Positions 42,864 to 51,403 of a DNA stretch of 64,000 nucleotides are shown here, in pieces. The stretch is from NCBI GenBank assembly GCA_024691085.1, contig JAILNX010000018.1, forward strand, positions 92,591 through 156,590. Reading direction: 5' to 3'. The position numbers and the translations under genes are program-made. The stretch comes from Clostridiales bacterium. Lineage in GTDB: Bacteria; Bacillota; Clostridia; Christensenellales; CAG-138. A model generated the notes under the pieces. That model saw nothing but the letters and a program-made list of their open reading frames with translations. It did no database searches and was not told where the DNA came from. The stretch's first letter is position 1, and every line of letters starts with the position of its first letter.

Positions 42864-43946
42864 ATGGAAAAAAACTATCGCGTGCTTGCGGTCAACCCCG
42901 GCTCCACCTCCACAAAGGTGGGCGTTTACGAAGGCTACACGATGCTCTACGAGGGCACTGTGCGTCATTCCCAGGAGGAGCTTTCGAAGTATCCGACGAT
43001 CCACGATCAGAAGGATATGCGTATGGAGCTCGTTGAGGAGCTCGTCGAGGAGAACGGCTATAAGCTCTCCGAGATGGACGCTTTCGTCGGCCGCGGCGGC
43101 ATCGTTCGCCCCTTGAAGAGCGGCGTTTACACGATCAACGAGAAGCTCATGGACGACCTTAAGAACCTTCCCAGCGCTCAGCGTCACGCCTCCATGCTCG
43201 GCGGCGTTATCGCGAGGGCTTTCGGCGACACCTACGGCAAGCCCAGCTTCATCGTCGATCCCGTCACCGTTGACGAGCGCGACGAGATCGCGAAGGTCAC
43301 CGGCCTCCCCCAGATCAAGCGCGACTGCATTTTCCATTGCCTTAACCAGAAATCCGCCAGCCGCTATCACTGCAGGCTGAACAACTTAAAGTATGAGGAC
43401 ATCAACCTCGTCGTGGCGCACATGGGCGGCGGCATCTCCGTTGCGGCTCACAGGCGCGGCGTCATCGTCGACGTCACCGACGCCATCTCCGGCGAAGGCC
43501 CCTTCACTCCCGAGCGCTGCGGCTACATTCCCGCGAAGCTCCTTGCCGACCTCATCTACGACGGCGGCTATACCAGGGACGAGGTCTATAAGCTCATCTC
43601 CGGCAAGGGCGGCCTTATGGCGCATTTCAACACCAACTCCGCTCTCGACGTCGAGAAGATGATCGAGAACGGCGACGAGCACGCAAAGCTCGTCTACGAG
43701 GCGATGGCTTACAATATTGCGAAGTGCATCGGTCAGATGGCGACCGTGCTCTCCGGCGACGTCGACGCGGTCATACTGACCGGCGGCATGGCGTACTCCA
43801 GGATGCTCACCGATTACATCTCCGAGCACGTCAAGTTCATCGCTCCCGTGTCCGTCTATCCGGGCGAGGGCGAGCTCTCCGCTCTCGCGGCGGGCGCTAT
43901 GCGCGTCCTCAACAACGAGGAGGAGCCCAAGGAGTACCTCGGCTGA
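42864..43946 (+). CDS. buk: butyrate kinase
   Basis: Acetate/butyrate kinase family (ASKHA fold); converts butyryl-phosphate and ADP to butyrate and ATP. It has 360 residues. Seen: VLAVNPGSTSTKVGVYEG, VGRGGIVRPLKSGVYTIN, VAHMGGGISVAAHRRG, DAISGEGPFTPERCG and ILTGGMAYSRM, the butyrate kinase rather than acetate kinase pattern. Its usual partner, phosphotransbutyrylase (ptb), is not adjacent: the next gene is pth. AAAGGAG precedes the ATG. Branched-chain acyl kinases of this family exist, so isobutyrate or similar is also possible. Confidence 0.94.
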   Translation: MEKNYRVLAVNPGSTSTKVGVYEGYTMLYEGTVRHSQEELSKYPTIHDQKDMRMELVEELVEENGYKLSEMDAFVGRGGIVRPLKSGVYTINEKLMDDLKNLPSAQRHASMLGGVIARAFGDTYGKPSFIVDPVTVDERDEIAKVTGLPQIKRDCIFHCLNQKSASRYHCRLNNLKYEDINLVVAHMGGGISVAAHRRGVIVDVTDAISGEGPFTPERCGYIPAKLLADLIYDGGYTRDEVYKLISGKGGLMAHFNTNSALDVEKMIENGDEHAKLVYEAMAYNIAKCIGQMATVLSGDVDAVILTGGMAYSRMLTDYISEHVKFIAPVSVYPGEGELSALAAGAMRVLNNEEEPKEYLG

Positions 43947-43965
43947 TCCCCTTAAGATCTTAGCG

Positions 43966-43997
43966 TGCGCCCGTGCTGGAGGTTTCGCGCGGGCGCA
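43966..43997 (+). terminator. hairpin between buk and pth, possible weak terminator
   Basis: TGCGCCCG / CGGGCGCA (43966-43973 with 43990-43997) followed by only a short T-tract. Partial termination or mRNA processing is possible; its loop contains a GGAGG. Confidence 0.4.
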
Positions 43998-44006
43998 TCG
44001 GTTTAT

Positions 44007-44696
44007 ATGAGCATAATTTCTTTCTTCAAAAACCTGTTTTCAGACCCCTCAAAAGGGCAGGTAAGGTTCGATCCAGCGGAGTACAGGGATATGTTTCTGA
44101 TCGTAGGTCTCGGCAACCCCGGACGCGAATACGCGAATACGCGGCACAACGCCGGCTACATGGCGCTCGATCTTCTCGCGGAGAAGTTCGACATAGACGT
44201 GTGCCGTCACAATTTCCGCAGCGTTTACGGCGAGGGGCGCATCGGTTCCGAAAAGGTCGTCCTCGCGAAGCCCGAGACGTTCATGAACAATTCCGGGTTC
44301 GCCGTGCGTGACCTTGTGAACTGGTACAAGGCGGACAACGATCACCTCATTGTGATCTACGACGACGTGGATCTGCCCGTAGGCACCATACGCCTCCGCG
44401 AAAAAGGCTCCGCCGGAACGCATAACGGCATGCGGAGCGTCGTCTGCCAGCTCGGCTTCGACGATTTTCCCCGCGTGAGGATCGGCATCGGCGGCGCGGA
44501 GCACGGCATGATCGACCACGTCCTCGGCGCTTTCTCGGATGATGAAAAGGCCGCCGTAAAGGGCGCGATAGCCGACGCTGCGGAGGCCGCGGAGCTTATC
44601 GTACGCGGCAAAATGCAGGACGCGCAGGCGAGATTCAACAAAAAAGGCTCGAAAAAGAAGCCCGAACCCGCTCCCGAAACGGCGGAAAAAGAGTGA
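44007..44696 (+). CDS. pth: peptidyl-tRNA hydrolase
   Basis: Releases tRNA from peptidyl-tRNA that drops off the ribosome. Core: FLIVGLGNPGREYANTRHNAGYMALD (catalytic His in TRHNAG), KPETFMNNSG, YDDVDLPVGTIRLREKGSAGTHNGM and RVRIGIGG. Two starts are possible: ATG 44007 (229 residues, with a 28-residue extension MSIISFFKNLFSDPSKGQ) or ATG 44091 (201 residues, directly at MFLIVGLGNPG, with GGAG 9 nt upstream). I list the longer form because similar extensions occur in clostridial homologues, but the shorter one is almost as likely. The C-terminal tail is Lys/Pro/Glu-rich. Confidence 0.93.
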   Translation: MSIISFFKNLFSDPSKGQVRFDPAEYRDMFLIVGLGNPGREYANTRHNAGYMALDLLAEKFDIDVCRHNFRSVYGEGRIGSEKVVLAKPETFMNNSGFAVRDLVNWYKADNDHLIVIYDDVDLPVGTIRLREKGSAGTHNGMRSVVCQLGFDDFPRVRIGIGGAEHGMIDHVLGAFSDDEKAAVKGAIADAAEAAELIVRGKMQDAQARFNKKGSKKKPEPAPETAEKE

Positions 44697-44929
44697 ACCG
44701 AAGCTCCTTTTTCTATATAATCGACTTGAAATCACACCTCTTTTAAGCCTCCCTTTTTCAAACCAAGCTATTTCGGGCACGGCCATGCGACCGAAGGGAG
44801 CAGCGAGCAATGCGAGCCGCGCGGGTCAGCGCGGGAGCGGCGCGACAGCCGCGATACGTCGATCAAACTAGAAACTAAGGCTGCACCTGCGGTCATATCC
44901 CCGCAGCTTATAAATGAAAAATGTCGCGG
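44697..44929. other. intergenic stretch with GC-rich low-complexity block
   Basis: No coding frame supported. 44775-44870 is very GC-rich and repetitive (GCGAGC, GCGCGG and GCGGCGCG words), unlike the AT-rich DNA on either side. TGCGG / CCGCA (44888-44892 with 44901-44905) is a small hairpin. It reads like a decayed repeat element; I cannot name it. Confidence 0.4.
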
Positions 44930-44959
44930 AGTTTCAAGCTCCTGCGGCATGTTTTTTTG
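44930..44959 (+). terminator. terminator 240 bp after pth
   Basis: ATGTCGC-GGAG / CTCC-T-GCGGCAT hairpin (44930-44940 with 44939-44950 region) followed by eight T. It may end the pth transcript or an unseen RNA from 44697-44929. Confidence 0.7.
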
Positions 44960-45050
44960 TTTTTCGCCCAATTTTTCACTATTTTTCTCAAAAAAAAGCT
45001 TGATTTAATAATTTTGTCACGATTTTTTAATTCCCTATTCACAAATTCTG

Positions 45051-45059
45051 TGTTATAAT
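45051..45059 (+). promoter_or_regulatory. extended -10 promoter for NlpC/P60 gene
   Basis: TGTTATAAT (45051-45059), an extended -10; the -35 (TTCCCT, 45031-45036) is poor. Leader of about 55 nt to the TTG start. Confidence 0.55.
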
Positions 45060-45120
45060 GTATATGGCATTACACCGCCAAAATCGCTGGCAAAGAATAA
45101 TAAGAACGGAGGTGAAGCTG

Positions 45121-46764
45121 TTGAAGTTCAAGGACAGGGTGAAAGCCTTCCTCGGGGATCTCCACGACGGGATCTCGTGCAGGATCGAAATGGCATTGAA
45201 ATTTGCTCAAAAGCACTTAAAGCTTGTGTGCGCGCTTGCCTGCGCCCTGGTAGTTACGATCGTACTTCTCTGCATTTTCATTCCCAAGCTCTCACGAGCG
45301 ATCGATAAAATGATCTCCGCCCGCGCAAATTCCGTCACGGTGCCTTCCGCGCCGCCCGACGCAACGCCGACGGCGACCGCAATCCCCACGCCGGGGCCCT
45401 CGCCGACCCCGTCTCCCGAGCCCCTGCTTTTGAAGAGGGGCGACGAAAGCGATATAGTTCTCGACATCCAGCAGAGGCTGATGGAGCTGAACTATATGGA
45501 CTACGATGAACCCACCACCAAGTACGGTCCGATCACGACCGATGCGATCAAGGTGTTCCAGAGGAGGAACGGCCTTGAGGTAACGGGCGAAACGGATATG
45601 ACCTGTTATTCCCTGCTCATGTCAAGCGCCGCGAGGATCTATATGGCCTCGATAGGCGACGAGGGCACGGACATAAAGGAAATGCAGAAAAGGCTCTATG
45701 AGCTCGACTACCTTAAAAAGAATTTCGTGACCGGCACGTTCGATGAGGCGACCGAGGACGCCGTCCGCGAGTTCCAGAAGAAGAACCACCTCGAGATCGA
45801 CGGTATGGTCGGTACCGAGACGAAGGAAATGCTCTACTCCGAGGACGCCATCGCGTTCTCCCTCTACATCGGTTCCACCGGCGCGGACGTCAAGCTCTAC
45901 CAGAGCACGCTTTACAGGCTCGGCTATCTCAACACCGATCCCGACGGCGTTTACGGACGCGATACCGTCAACGCGGTAAAGAGGTTCCAGGAGAGGAACG
46001 ACCTGATCGTCGACGGTCATATCGGCCCGACGACGAAATCGATGCTCTTAAGCACCAACGCGAAGTACAACAAGCTCGTCCTCACCATGAGCGGCGACGA
46101 CGTTCTCCGCGTCCAGCAGAGGCTTTACGAGCTGAACTACCTTAAAAAATCCGAGGTGACGAGCTATTACGGCTCCGTGACCGAGCTTGCCGTCAAGGTC
46201 TTCCAGAAGAAGAACGGCTTAACGCAGGACGGCGCGGTCGGCAAGAAGACCATGGCGAAGCTCTTCTCCTCCTCCCCGGTCAGGGCCTCGCGTCCCGTAA
46301 GCTCCGATCCCGCCTATAACGGCTCAGGCGGAGGCGGTAGCTCGGGCGGAGGCGGCGGCACGTCCACCGGTCTCACCCCCGCGCAGAGGATCGAGGAGTT
46401 CATAAGGATCGCCAAGACCAAGGTCGGATGCCCGTACATCCGCGGCGCAAAGGGCCCGAATTCGTTCGACTGCTCCGGCTTCGTCTACTGGGTGCTGAAC
46501 AAGGCCGGCGTCAAGCAGAGCTACATGACGAGCTACCAGTGGCGCACCACGACGAGGTACAGGCGCATCACGTCTATGAGCAAGATAAAAAGAGGCGACG
46601 TCATCGTCTATAGGATGAGCGCGACCTCCGGTCACGTCGCGATAGCTCTCGGCGACGGAATGATGATCGACGCATCGAGCCGGAACGGCAAGGTCGTCAT
46701 AAGGAGCTATAACACAAGCTACTGGCGCGGCGTCTTCCTGTGCGCTTACAGGATATTCGAGTAA
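45121..46764 (+). CDS. NlpC/P60 endopeptidase with four peptidoglycan-binding domains
   Basis: A 547-residue secreted or membrane-anchored cell wall hydrolase. N-terminal membrane segment (about 37-58, LVCALACALVVTIVLLCIFIP), Pro/Thr linker (about 80-105), four PG_binding_1 repeats starting near residues 114, 187, 258 and 330 (each with a QQRLYELNY-like helix and F-Q-K-K/R-N), a Gly/Ser linker (about 400-415), and the NlpC/P60 domain with catalytic Cys451 in FDCSGF and His505 in SGHVAIA. It cuts D-gamma-glutamyl-meso-DAP or similar bonds. The start is TTG 45121, with GGAGGTG 6 nt upstream; the open frame further upstream has no ribosome binding site. Confidence 0.94.
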   Translation: MKFKDRVKAFLGDLHDGISCRIEMALKFAQKHLKLVCALACALVVTIVLLCIFIPKLSRAIDKMISARANSVTVPSAPPDATPTATAIPTPGPSPTPSPEPLLLKRGDESDIVLDIQQRLMELNYMDYDEPTTKYGPITTDAIKVFQRRNGLEVTGETDMTCYSLLMSSAARIYMASIGDEGTDIKEMQKRLYELDYLKKNFVTGTFDEATEDAVREFQKKNHLEIDGMVGTETKEMLYSEDAIAFSLYIGSTGADVKLYQSTLYRLGYLNTDPDGVYGRDTVNAVKRFQERNDLIVDGHIGPTTKSMLLSTNAKYNKLVLTMSGDDVLRVQQRLYELNYLKKSEVTSYYGSVTELAVKVFQKKNGLTQDGAVGKKTMAKLFSSSPVRASRPVSSDPAYNGSGGGGSSGGGGGTSTGLTPAQRIEEFIRIAKTKVGCPYIRGAKGPNSFDCSGFVYWVLNKAGVKQSYMTSYQWRTTTRYRRITSMSKIKRGDVIVYRMSATSGHVAIALGDGMMIDASSRNGKVVIRSYNTSYWRGVFLCAYRIFE

Positions 46765-46774
46765 CGAACCGAAT

Positions 46775-46811
46775 AACAAAAACCCGCTTTCGGATGAAAG
46801 CGGGTTTTGTT
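46775..46811. terminator. bidirectional terminator (NlpC/P60 / YugP-like)
   Basis: AAAACCCGCTTTC / GAAAGCGGGTTTT hairpin with GGAT loop centred at 46793, T- and A-runs on both sides; convergent genes. Confidence 0.9.
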
Positions 46812-46821
46812 ATTTAATTAT

Positions 46822-47559
46822 TCATCTTCTCCTGCCCGAATTGGCTATCGATAAGAGCCTCAGGAACGACACTGCTGCCGAGAGCGCCGCGACGAGGTAC
46901 GTGAACGCAGCAGCCCTCAATACCTTCCTCGCCGCGCTCTCCTCCTCCCCGCGGGTTATAAAGCCCGCTGAGGCGAGCATATCGAGCGCCCTTCGTGACG
47001 CGTCGAGCTCGACGGGGAGCGTAACGAGCTGGAAAACGAGCGCGAAGCCGAAGAGCACCACGCCGACGAGCGATACGTAATACCCGAAAGCGCCTAAAAA
47101 CAGTCCGCCGATGACGAGGATATACGAGAACCTTGACCCGAAGTTCGCCGCGGGAAGCAGGAAATTACGGAACTTTATCGCGGCCCAGCCCTCCTCGTAC
47201 TGCATGACGTGACCGCATTCGTGCGCGGCGACGGCTATCGCGGCGACGCTTTGGGACGAGTAGACGGCCTCGCTTAACGACACGCACCCGGCTTTGGGAC
47301 TGAAGTTATCCGTTAGCGAGCCGCTTATCTGCCTTACCCGGACGTTCGAGCCGTTCATCTCGAGAAGCCTCCTCGCGATCTCGGAGGCGGACATGCCGCT
47401 TGAGCAGCGGAGCCCGGAATATTTTTGAAATGTACTCGTCACCCTCGCCTGCGCGATCATGCCCACGATCATTATCGCGATCGCGGCAAGCAGGAGGAGC
47501 ATTCCCGGGGACTCGGACAGGCCCCGCGAGGAGTAATACGAATAGGTGAGAACTGTCAT
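46822..47559 (-). CDS. YugP-like membrane zinc metallopeptidase
   Basis: A 245-residue protein of the Zn_peptidase_2 (YugP) family. N-terminal membrane segment (about 18-37), a cytoplasmic or external domain with ASEIARRLLEMNG and DNFSPKAGCVSLSEAVYSS, the zinc motif HECGH in VAAHECGHVMQ, then three hydrophobic segments and LPVELDASRRALDML, which is diagnostic of the family. Substrate unknown. It lies 14 bp after the PIG-V-like gene and is probably co-transcribed with it. Confidence 0.92.
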   Translation of the reverse strand: MTVLTYSYYSSRGLSESPGMLLLLAAIAIMIVGMIAQARVTSTFQKYSGLRCSSGMSASEIARRLLEMNGSNVRVRQISGSLTDNFSPKAGCVSLSEAVYSSQSVAAIAVAAHECGHVMQYEEGWAAIKFRNFLLPAANFGSRFSYILVIGGLFLGAFGYYVSLVGVVLFGFALVFQLVTLPVELDASRRALDMLASAGFITRGEEESAARKVLRAAAFTYLVAALSAAVSFLRLLSIANSGRRR

Positions 47560-47573
47560 CCGGTTCCTTCTCC

Positions 47574-49016
47574 TTAGAAGATATCGTACCTTAAAACGTA
47601 CATTATGAGGTAGAACACCTGTCCGACGATGAGCACCGCCGATACGACGAGCGTCTTTGCCCTCGCCCTTATTATGCCCTCGCCGTCGTCACGCGATAAG
47701 CAGAGAAGCGCGAGCGCGAGCGGCAGTACGACGAGTCCCGCAAGATACCTCGGCACGGACAGGAGCGGCGATATCGAGCTCATCACCGCGAGATACGCCG
47801 TGAAGTACAGAGAATACGGCGAATGCATCGTCCTTGCCGCGGCGACGAACACGATGAGCGCTCCGAAAAGGTGCAGGATATTCGGCAGCCACAGTCCGAA
47901 GAAAGCGGCGTTGTTCTTGCCGAAGGTCGAAACGAGCCCGTTTATCTGGGAGTCGGCGGCGTTTAAGAGCACCGTCGGCTCAAGGCCCTTAAGCTCCTTC
48001 GCGGCCCTGATGAAATAGAACCATTCGCCCGAAACGTATCTGTTGAGCCCGAGATACGCCATGAATCCCGCCGCGGAAAGCAGCGTTCCGACCGCAACGA
48101 CGATCAGCTTCTTTACGAAGATCTTCGCACCCTTGTCGCGGAAGATCCCGACAAGGTACGCCGCGGCTTCGGCGGTAAAGGGTACGGCTAACAGTATGCC
48201 CGATAATTCCGTTAATGACGCAAGCGAGATGAAAATGCCCGATATCACGAACTTTCCGCGCCGCATTGCGAGGAGCGCGGAGGAGCACATGAGAAGGAGC
48301 ATCGCCTCGGGCAGAGGCGCCGCGTAGAATATCGCCGCGGGCATAAGGAACGTGAACAGCACCGCGACCTTGGCGGAGCGCCTGCCGAGATCGGGCAGCG
48401 CGAGGTGATAGATGACCGCGCTCGATAAAACGGAGCAGACGGTGCTTATGATGAGCGAGGAACCGAGCCTCGTCCCCGTGAGCATGGTGAGCGCGCGTAT
48501 CGCCATCGGGAAGAGCGGCGCGAGCGCTATGTTCGGGGAGACTCCGTTCCCGTCGCGGTAAAGGTTTTTCGCGATCTCAAAATACCGGCTCGCGTCGGTA
48601 TCGGCTTTGAGCCATATGCCCTTGAGCGTGGAGAGCAGCGTGCCGTGGTATCCCTCGGCGAGAGTGCTGATAAGATACGCCGCGAGGAAGAGCATGAGCC
48701 TTAAAAGCAGCGAGAGCAGTACGACCGATACGACGGGGTGTATCCTCCGCCTCCTCGTGCTGCGCTCGCCCATGGCGGCGAGTATCATCTCGGGATTGCC
48801 CTTGAAGAGCCTGAGCATCTTGGGCACGGAAAGCGCTAACGATACAGCGAGAAGAAGGAGCATTAAAGCCGACGCGACCGCCCCGATGAGATTGAGGCCT
48901 TCCTTCGCGAAGCCCCACAGGATATAGAGCACGAGGCAGGCGAGAAGAAACACGCCCGTCACGAGCTCTGCAAGGTGATCCGATATGAAGCTTTTGGTTT
49001 TTACGCGCTTTTCCAT
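47574..49016 (-). CDS. multi-spanning glycosyltransferase, PIG-V/GT-C-like
   Basis: A 480-residue integral membrane protein with about ten to twelve hydrophobic segments. Between segments 3 and 4 lies KADTDASRYFEIAKNLYRDGNG, matching the Asp-containing extracellular loop (WDA..Y..IA..GY) of PIG-V/GT39-type mannosyltransferases, followed by APLFPMAIRALTML. Likely adds a sugar from a lipid donor outside the membrane. The first 100 residues are an extra two-helix region with a basic stretch (GERSTRRRR). ATG 49016 is chosen; the frame is open 24 codons further, but the promoter lies there. Confidence 0.7.
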   Translation of the reverse strand: MEKRVKTKSFISDHLAELVTGVFLLACLVLYILWGFAKEGLNLIGAVASALMLLLLAVSLALSVPKMLRLFKGNPEMILAAMGERSTRRRRIHPVVSVVLLSLLLRLMLFLAAYLISTLAEGYHGTLLSTLKGIWLKADTDASRYFEIAKNLYRDGNGVSPNIALAPLFPMAIRALTMLTGTRLGSSLIISTVCSVLSSAVIYHLALPDLGRRSAKVAVLFTFLMPAAIFYAAPLPEAMLLLMCSSALLAMRRGKFVISGIFISLASLTELSGILLAVPFTAEAAAYLVGIFRDKGAKIFVKKLIVVAVGTLLSAAGFMAYLGLNRYVSGEWFYFIRAAKELKGLEPTVLLNAADSQINGLVSTFGKNNAAFFGLWLPNILHLFGALIVFVAAARTMHSPYSLYFTAYLAVMSSISPLLSVPRYLAGLVVLPLALALLCLSRDDGEGIIRARAKTLVVSAVLIVGQVFYLIMYVLRYDIF

Positions 49017-49023
49017 CCTGTTT

Positions 49024-49051
49024 ATTATACCACTTTTTTCCCCGATAACAA
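49024..49051 (-). promoter_or_regulatory. sigma-A promoter of PIG-V-like gene, leaderless arrangement
   Basis: Minus strand TTGTTA (49046-49051), 16-bp spacer, TATAAT (49024-49029). The ATG lies 7 nt after the -10, so transcription should start at or next to the A of the ATG; there is no room for a ribosome binding site. Confidence 0.7.
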
Positions 49052-49059
49052 TAAGGATA

Positions 49060-49088
49060 TTGACAAATAAAGAGTAATTTATTATCAT
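49060..49088 (+). promoter_or_regulatory. sigma-A promoter of zinc-ribbon/ABC operon
   Basis: TTGACA (49060-49065), 17-bp spacer, TATCAT (49083-49088), divergent from the PIG-V promoter. Confidence 0.75.
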
Positions 49089-49123
49089 TCAATTAAGAAA
49101 GAAAACCGTTAGGAGGCGCTTAT

Positions 49124-50776
49124 ATGAATTACTGCTCCAACTGCGGCGAGCCTCTTGAAGAAGGCAGCCTGTTCTGTTCCGTCTGCGGCGCAAAGGCCGA
49201 AGGCGCCGAGACCGCGGTCGAGCCCGCGCCCGATCCCGCCGAAACCGCTCCCGCCGCCGAAAAACCGGCTAAGAAAAAACGTAAGCTGTGGTGGCTGCTG
49301 ATCCCCGCGGCGGTCCTGCTTCTCGCGTTCGGCGCGCTGCTCGCGATAAACCTTACGGGAGCTTACGTAAAGCTCCTGCCCCCGTCGCGCACAAAGTTCG
49401 CCATCGTGACGAAGGCGGCTCTTAACGACGCGCTCGACCGCGCCTTCGCGAAAAAGGACGTCACCGTTCCCGACAGCGTCAAAGCGAATATCGAGGCTTC
49501 CGTCAAGATCGACATGAAGGAACAGTCCGATTCCGACTACGGTTATACAAGCGGGCTGATCATAAACCTCATAAACCAGCTGACCGTGAAAGCCGATATC
49601 GACATGGACAAGACCGGCGCGAGGCTGCGTCTTGACGCGGCGACCGGCGGCATGGAGATAATCGAGGCGTATCTCAAGGCGGAGGACGGCAAACTGTTCT
49701 TTGCCGTGCCGGATCACCTTGACTCGCTCTATTCGATCGATACCGCGTTCCTCGCGGAAGAGTTCCTTTCCTCGGATCTTCCGGACGGCGTCGACGCTGC
49801 CGAGCTCTCGAACGTCGACCTTTCGCCCCTTGACGAAGAAAAGACGCGCGCAGAGATCATGGAGATCTACGAGATACTCATGAAGGTGCTCGACGACGAG
49901 GATACCGTGCTCGAGATCGCGAGCGAAAAGCAGGAACTCCGCCTCAAGTGCGCCGACTTCACCGTCACGGGCGACGTCTACGTCATCACCCCGTCCGAGA
50001 AGGCGCTCGAGAACCTGTTCATCGCGCTCGCCGAGCATTTCGGCTCCGAGGATTCGTACCTCGGCGGAAGGATCAAGGCCCTTAACAACGGCGAGGACGT
50101 TTTCGGCGAGATGAAGGAAAAAGCCGCCGAGACCGCGAAGGAGCTTCACGACAAGCATCTCACCGTGAGGCTCGGCCTTACCGATAAAGAAGTGCCCTTC
50201 ATGAGCGTCAATACGGACGACTTCGCGGTCTATACCGACCGTCTTATAAAAGCGGGCGGATCCGGGAGCCGCTATATCGAGGCCGCGCCGAAGGGGAAGG
50301 ACGATCCCGCCCTCGTGAAACTCTGCTATACCGTCGACAACGGCTCCGCGAAGAAGCTCAGCGGCTTCATCTCCATAAAGGACGACGACGAAAACTCCGT
50401 ATTCGATATGGAGCTTGAGGGCAAGGAGCTCACGCTCACCTTCGATCTCGACCTCTCCTCCCGCTCCGCCATCGGCACTTTCGCGGGCGGCCTTTCGCTC
50501 AAGCTGGGCGAAGACGAGCTCGCGACGCTCACCGTAAAGCCCGAGGGCGAGCGCATGATGCACGTATTGAAGCTCCTCCCCGTAAATCCCGAGACGGAGA
50601 TCGAGCTCATCACCCTTACGTTCTACGTCAAGGAGGGCGAGGCCGTGACGCTGCCCACCCTGCCCGAGGAGAAGATCGAGAGCATGGATCAGTTCGATGA
50701 CGTCCTCGATGAGCTCGTCAACTCCCTGCTCGGCACGCTGATGCAGCTGTTCCTGGGCGGCGGCTTCGATTTCTAA
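49124..50776 (+). CDS. zinc-ribbon membrane protein of unknown function
   Basis: A 550-residue protein: an N-terminal zinc ribbon (Cys4, Cys7, Cys18, Cys21 in YCSNCGEPLEEGSLFCSVCGA), an Ala/Pro/Glu-rich linker (about 25-48), a basic stop and one membrane segment (about 55-75, LWWLLIPAAVLLLAFGALLAI), then a large extracytoplasmic part of about 470 residues rich in charged beta-type repeats (KADIDMDKTGARLRLDAATGG, KLCYTVDNGSAKKLSGFIS). I do not recognise the outer domain. AGGAGGCGC is a strong ribosome binding site. It is followed after 3 bp by the ABC transporter genes, suggesting it is an accessory part of that exporter. Confidence 0.85.
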   Translation: MNYCSNCGEPLEEGSLFCSVCGAKAEGAETAVEPAPDPAETAPAAEKPAKKKRKLWWLLIPAAVLLLAFGALLAINLTGAYVKLLPPSRTKFAIVTKAALNDALDRAFAKKDVTVPDSVKANIEASVKIDMKEQSDSDYGYTSGLIINLINQLTVKADIDMDKTGARLRLDAATGGMEIIEAYLKAEDGKLFFAVPDHLDSLYSIDTAFLAEEFLSSDLPDGVDAAELSNVDLSPLDEEKTRAEIMEIYEILMKVLDDEDTVLEIASEKQELRLKCADFTVTGDVYVITPSEKALENLFIALAEHFGSEDSYLGGRIKALNNGEDVFGEMKEKAAETAKELHDKHLTVRLGLTDKEVPFMSVNTDDFAVYTDRLIKAGGSGSRYIEAAPKGKDDPALVKLCYTVDNGSAKKLSGFISIKDDDENSVFDMELEGKELTLTFDLDLSSRSAIGTFAGGLSLKLGEDELATLTVKPEGERMMHVLKLLPVNPETEIELITLTFYVKEGEAVTLPTLPEEKIESMDQFDDVLDELVNSLLGTLMQLFLGGGFDF

Positions 50777-50779
50777 AAG

Positions 50780-51403
50780 ATGGACGCTCCCGTTCTTTCA
50801 CTAAAGGATATCGTGCTTTCCTACGGCGCGGAGCGAGTGCTCGACTCCGTTTCGCTTGACGTGTACCCCGGCGAAGTGCTGGGCGTCCGCGGCGTGAACG
50901 GAGCGGGCAAATCGACGCTCCTCGGCATAATGGCGGGGCTTATCGCGCCCGATTCCGGCACGCGGACGGTCTCGCCGGAGCTTAAATCGCGCATCGCTCT
51001 CGTCCCGCAGGAGATCGCCCTCTACCCCTCCCTTACGGGGCGGCAGAACCTTGAGTTCTGGGCTGAGGCCTACGGGCTTAAGGGCGCGCCGAAGAAGGCG
51101 AGGATCGGATACCTTTTGAAGGAACTGAATCTTCAGGACAAGGCAAGAAAGCGCGTCGAGACCTATTCCGGAGGCATGCAGCGCAGGCTCAATATGGCGG
51201 CCGCGCTCGTCGTGACGCCGAAGCTCCTGCTCCTTGACGAGCCCACCGTCGGGCTCGACACGGAATCGGTATCGATAATGCTCTCGCTCATCACGAGGCT
51301 CAAGAACGCGGGATGCGCCGTAGTCCTCGTGAGCCACGCGGGCGACGAGATGAAGCTCGCCTGCGACAGGGTGCTGGAGCTTAAGGACGGCAGGCTCTTA
51401 TGA
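50780..51403 (+). CDS. ABC transporter ATP-binding protein
   Basis: A 207-residue ATPase for the two ABC-2 permeases that follow. Walker A GVNGAGKSTLL, Q-loop in VPQEIALYP, signature YSGGMQRRLN, Walker B LLLLDEPTVGLD and the switch His in SHAGDEM. The short length is normal for drug- or lipid-exporter type ABC-2 ATPases. It follows the zinc-ribbon gene by 3 bp with no good ribosome binding site (coupled translation) and overlaps the next gene by 4 bp. Confidence 0.96.
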   Translation: MDAPVLSLKDIVLSYGAERVLDSVSLDVYPGEVLGVRGVNGAGKSTLLGIMAGLIAPDSGTRTVSPELKSRIALVPQEIALYPSLTGRQNLEFWAEAYGLKGAPKKARIGYLLKELNLQDKARKRVETYSGGMQRRLNMAAALVVTPKLLLLDEPTVGLDTESVSIMLSLITRLKNAGCAVVLVSHAGDEMKLACDRVLELKDGRLL

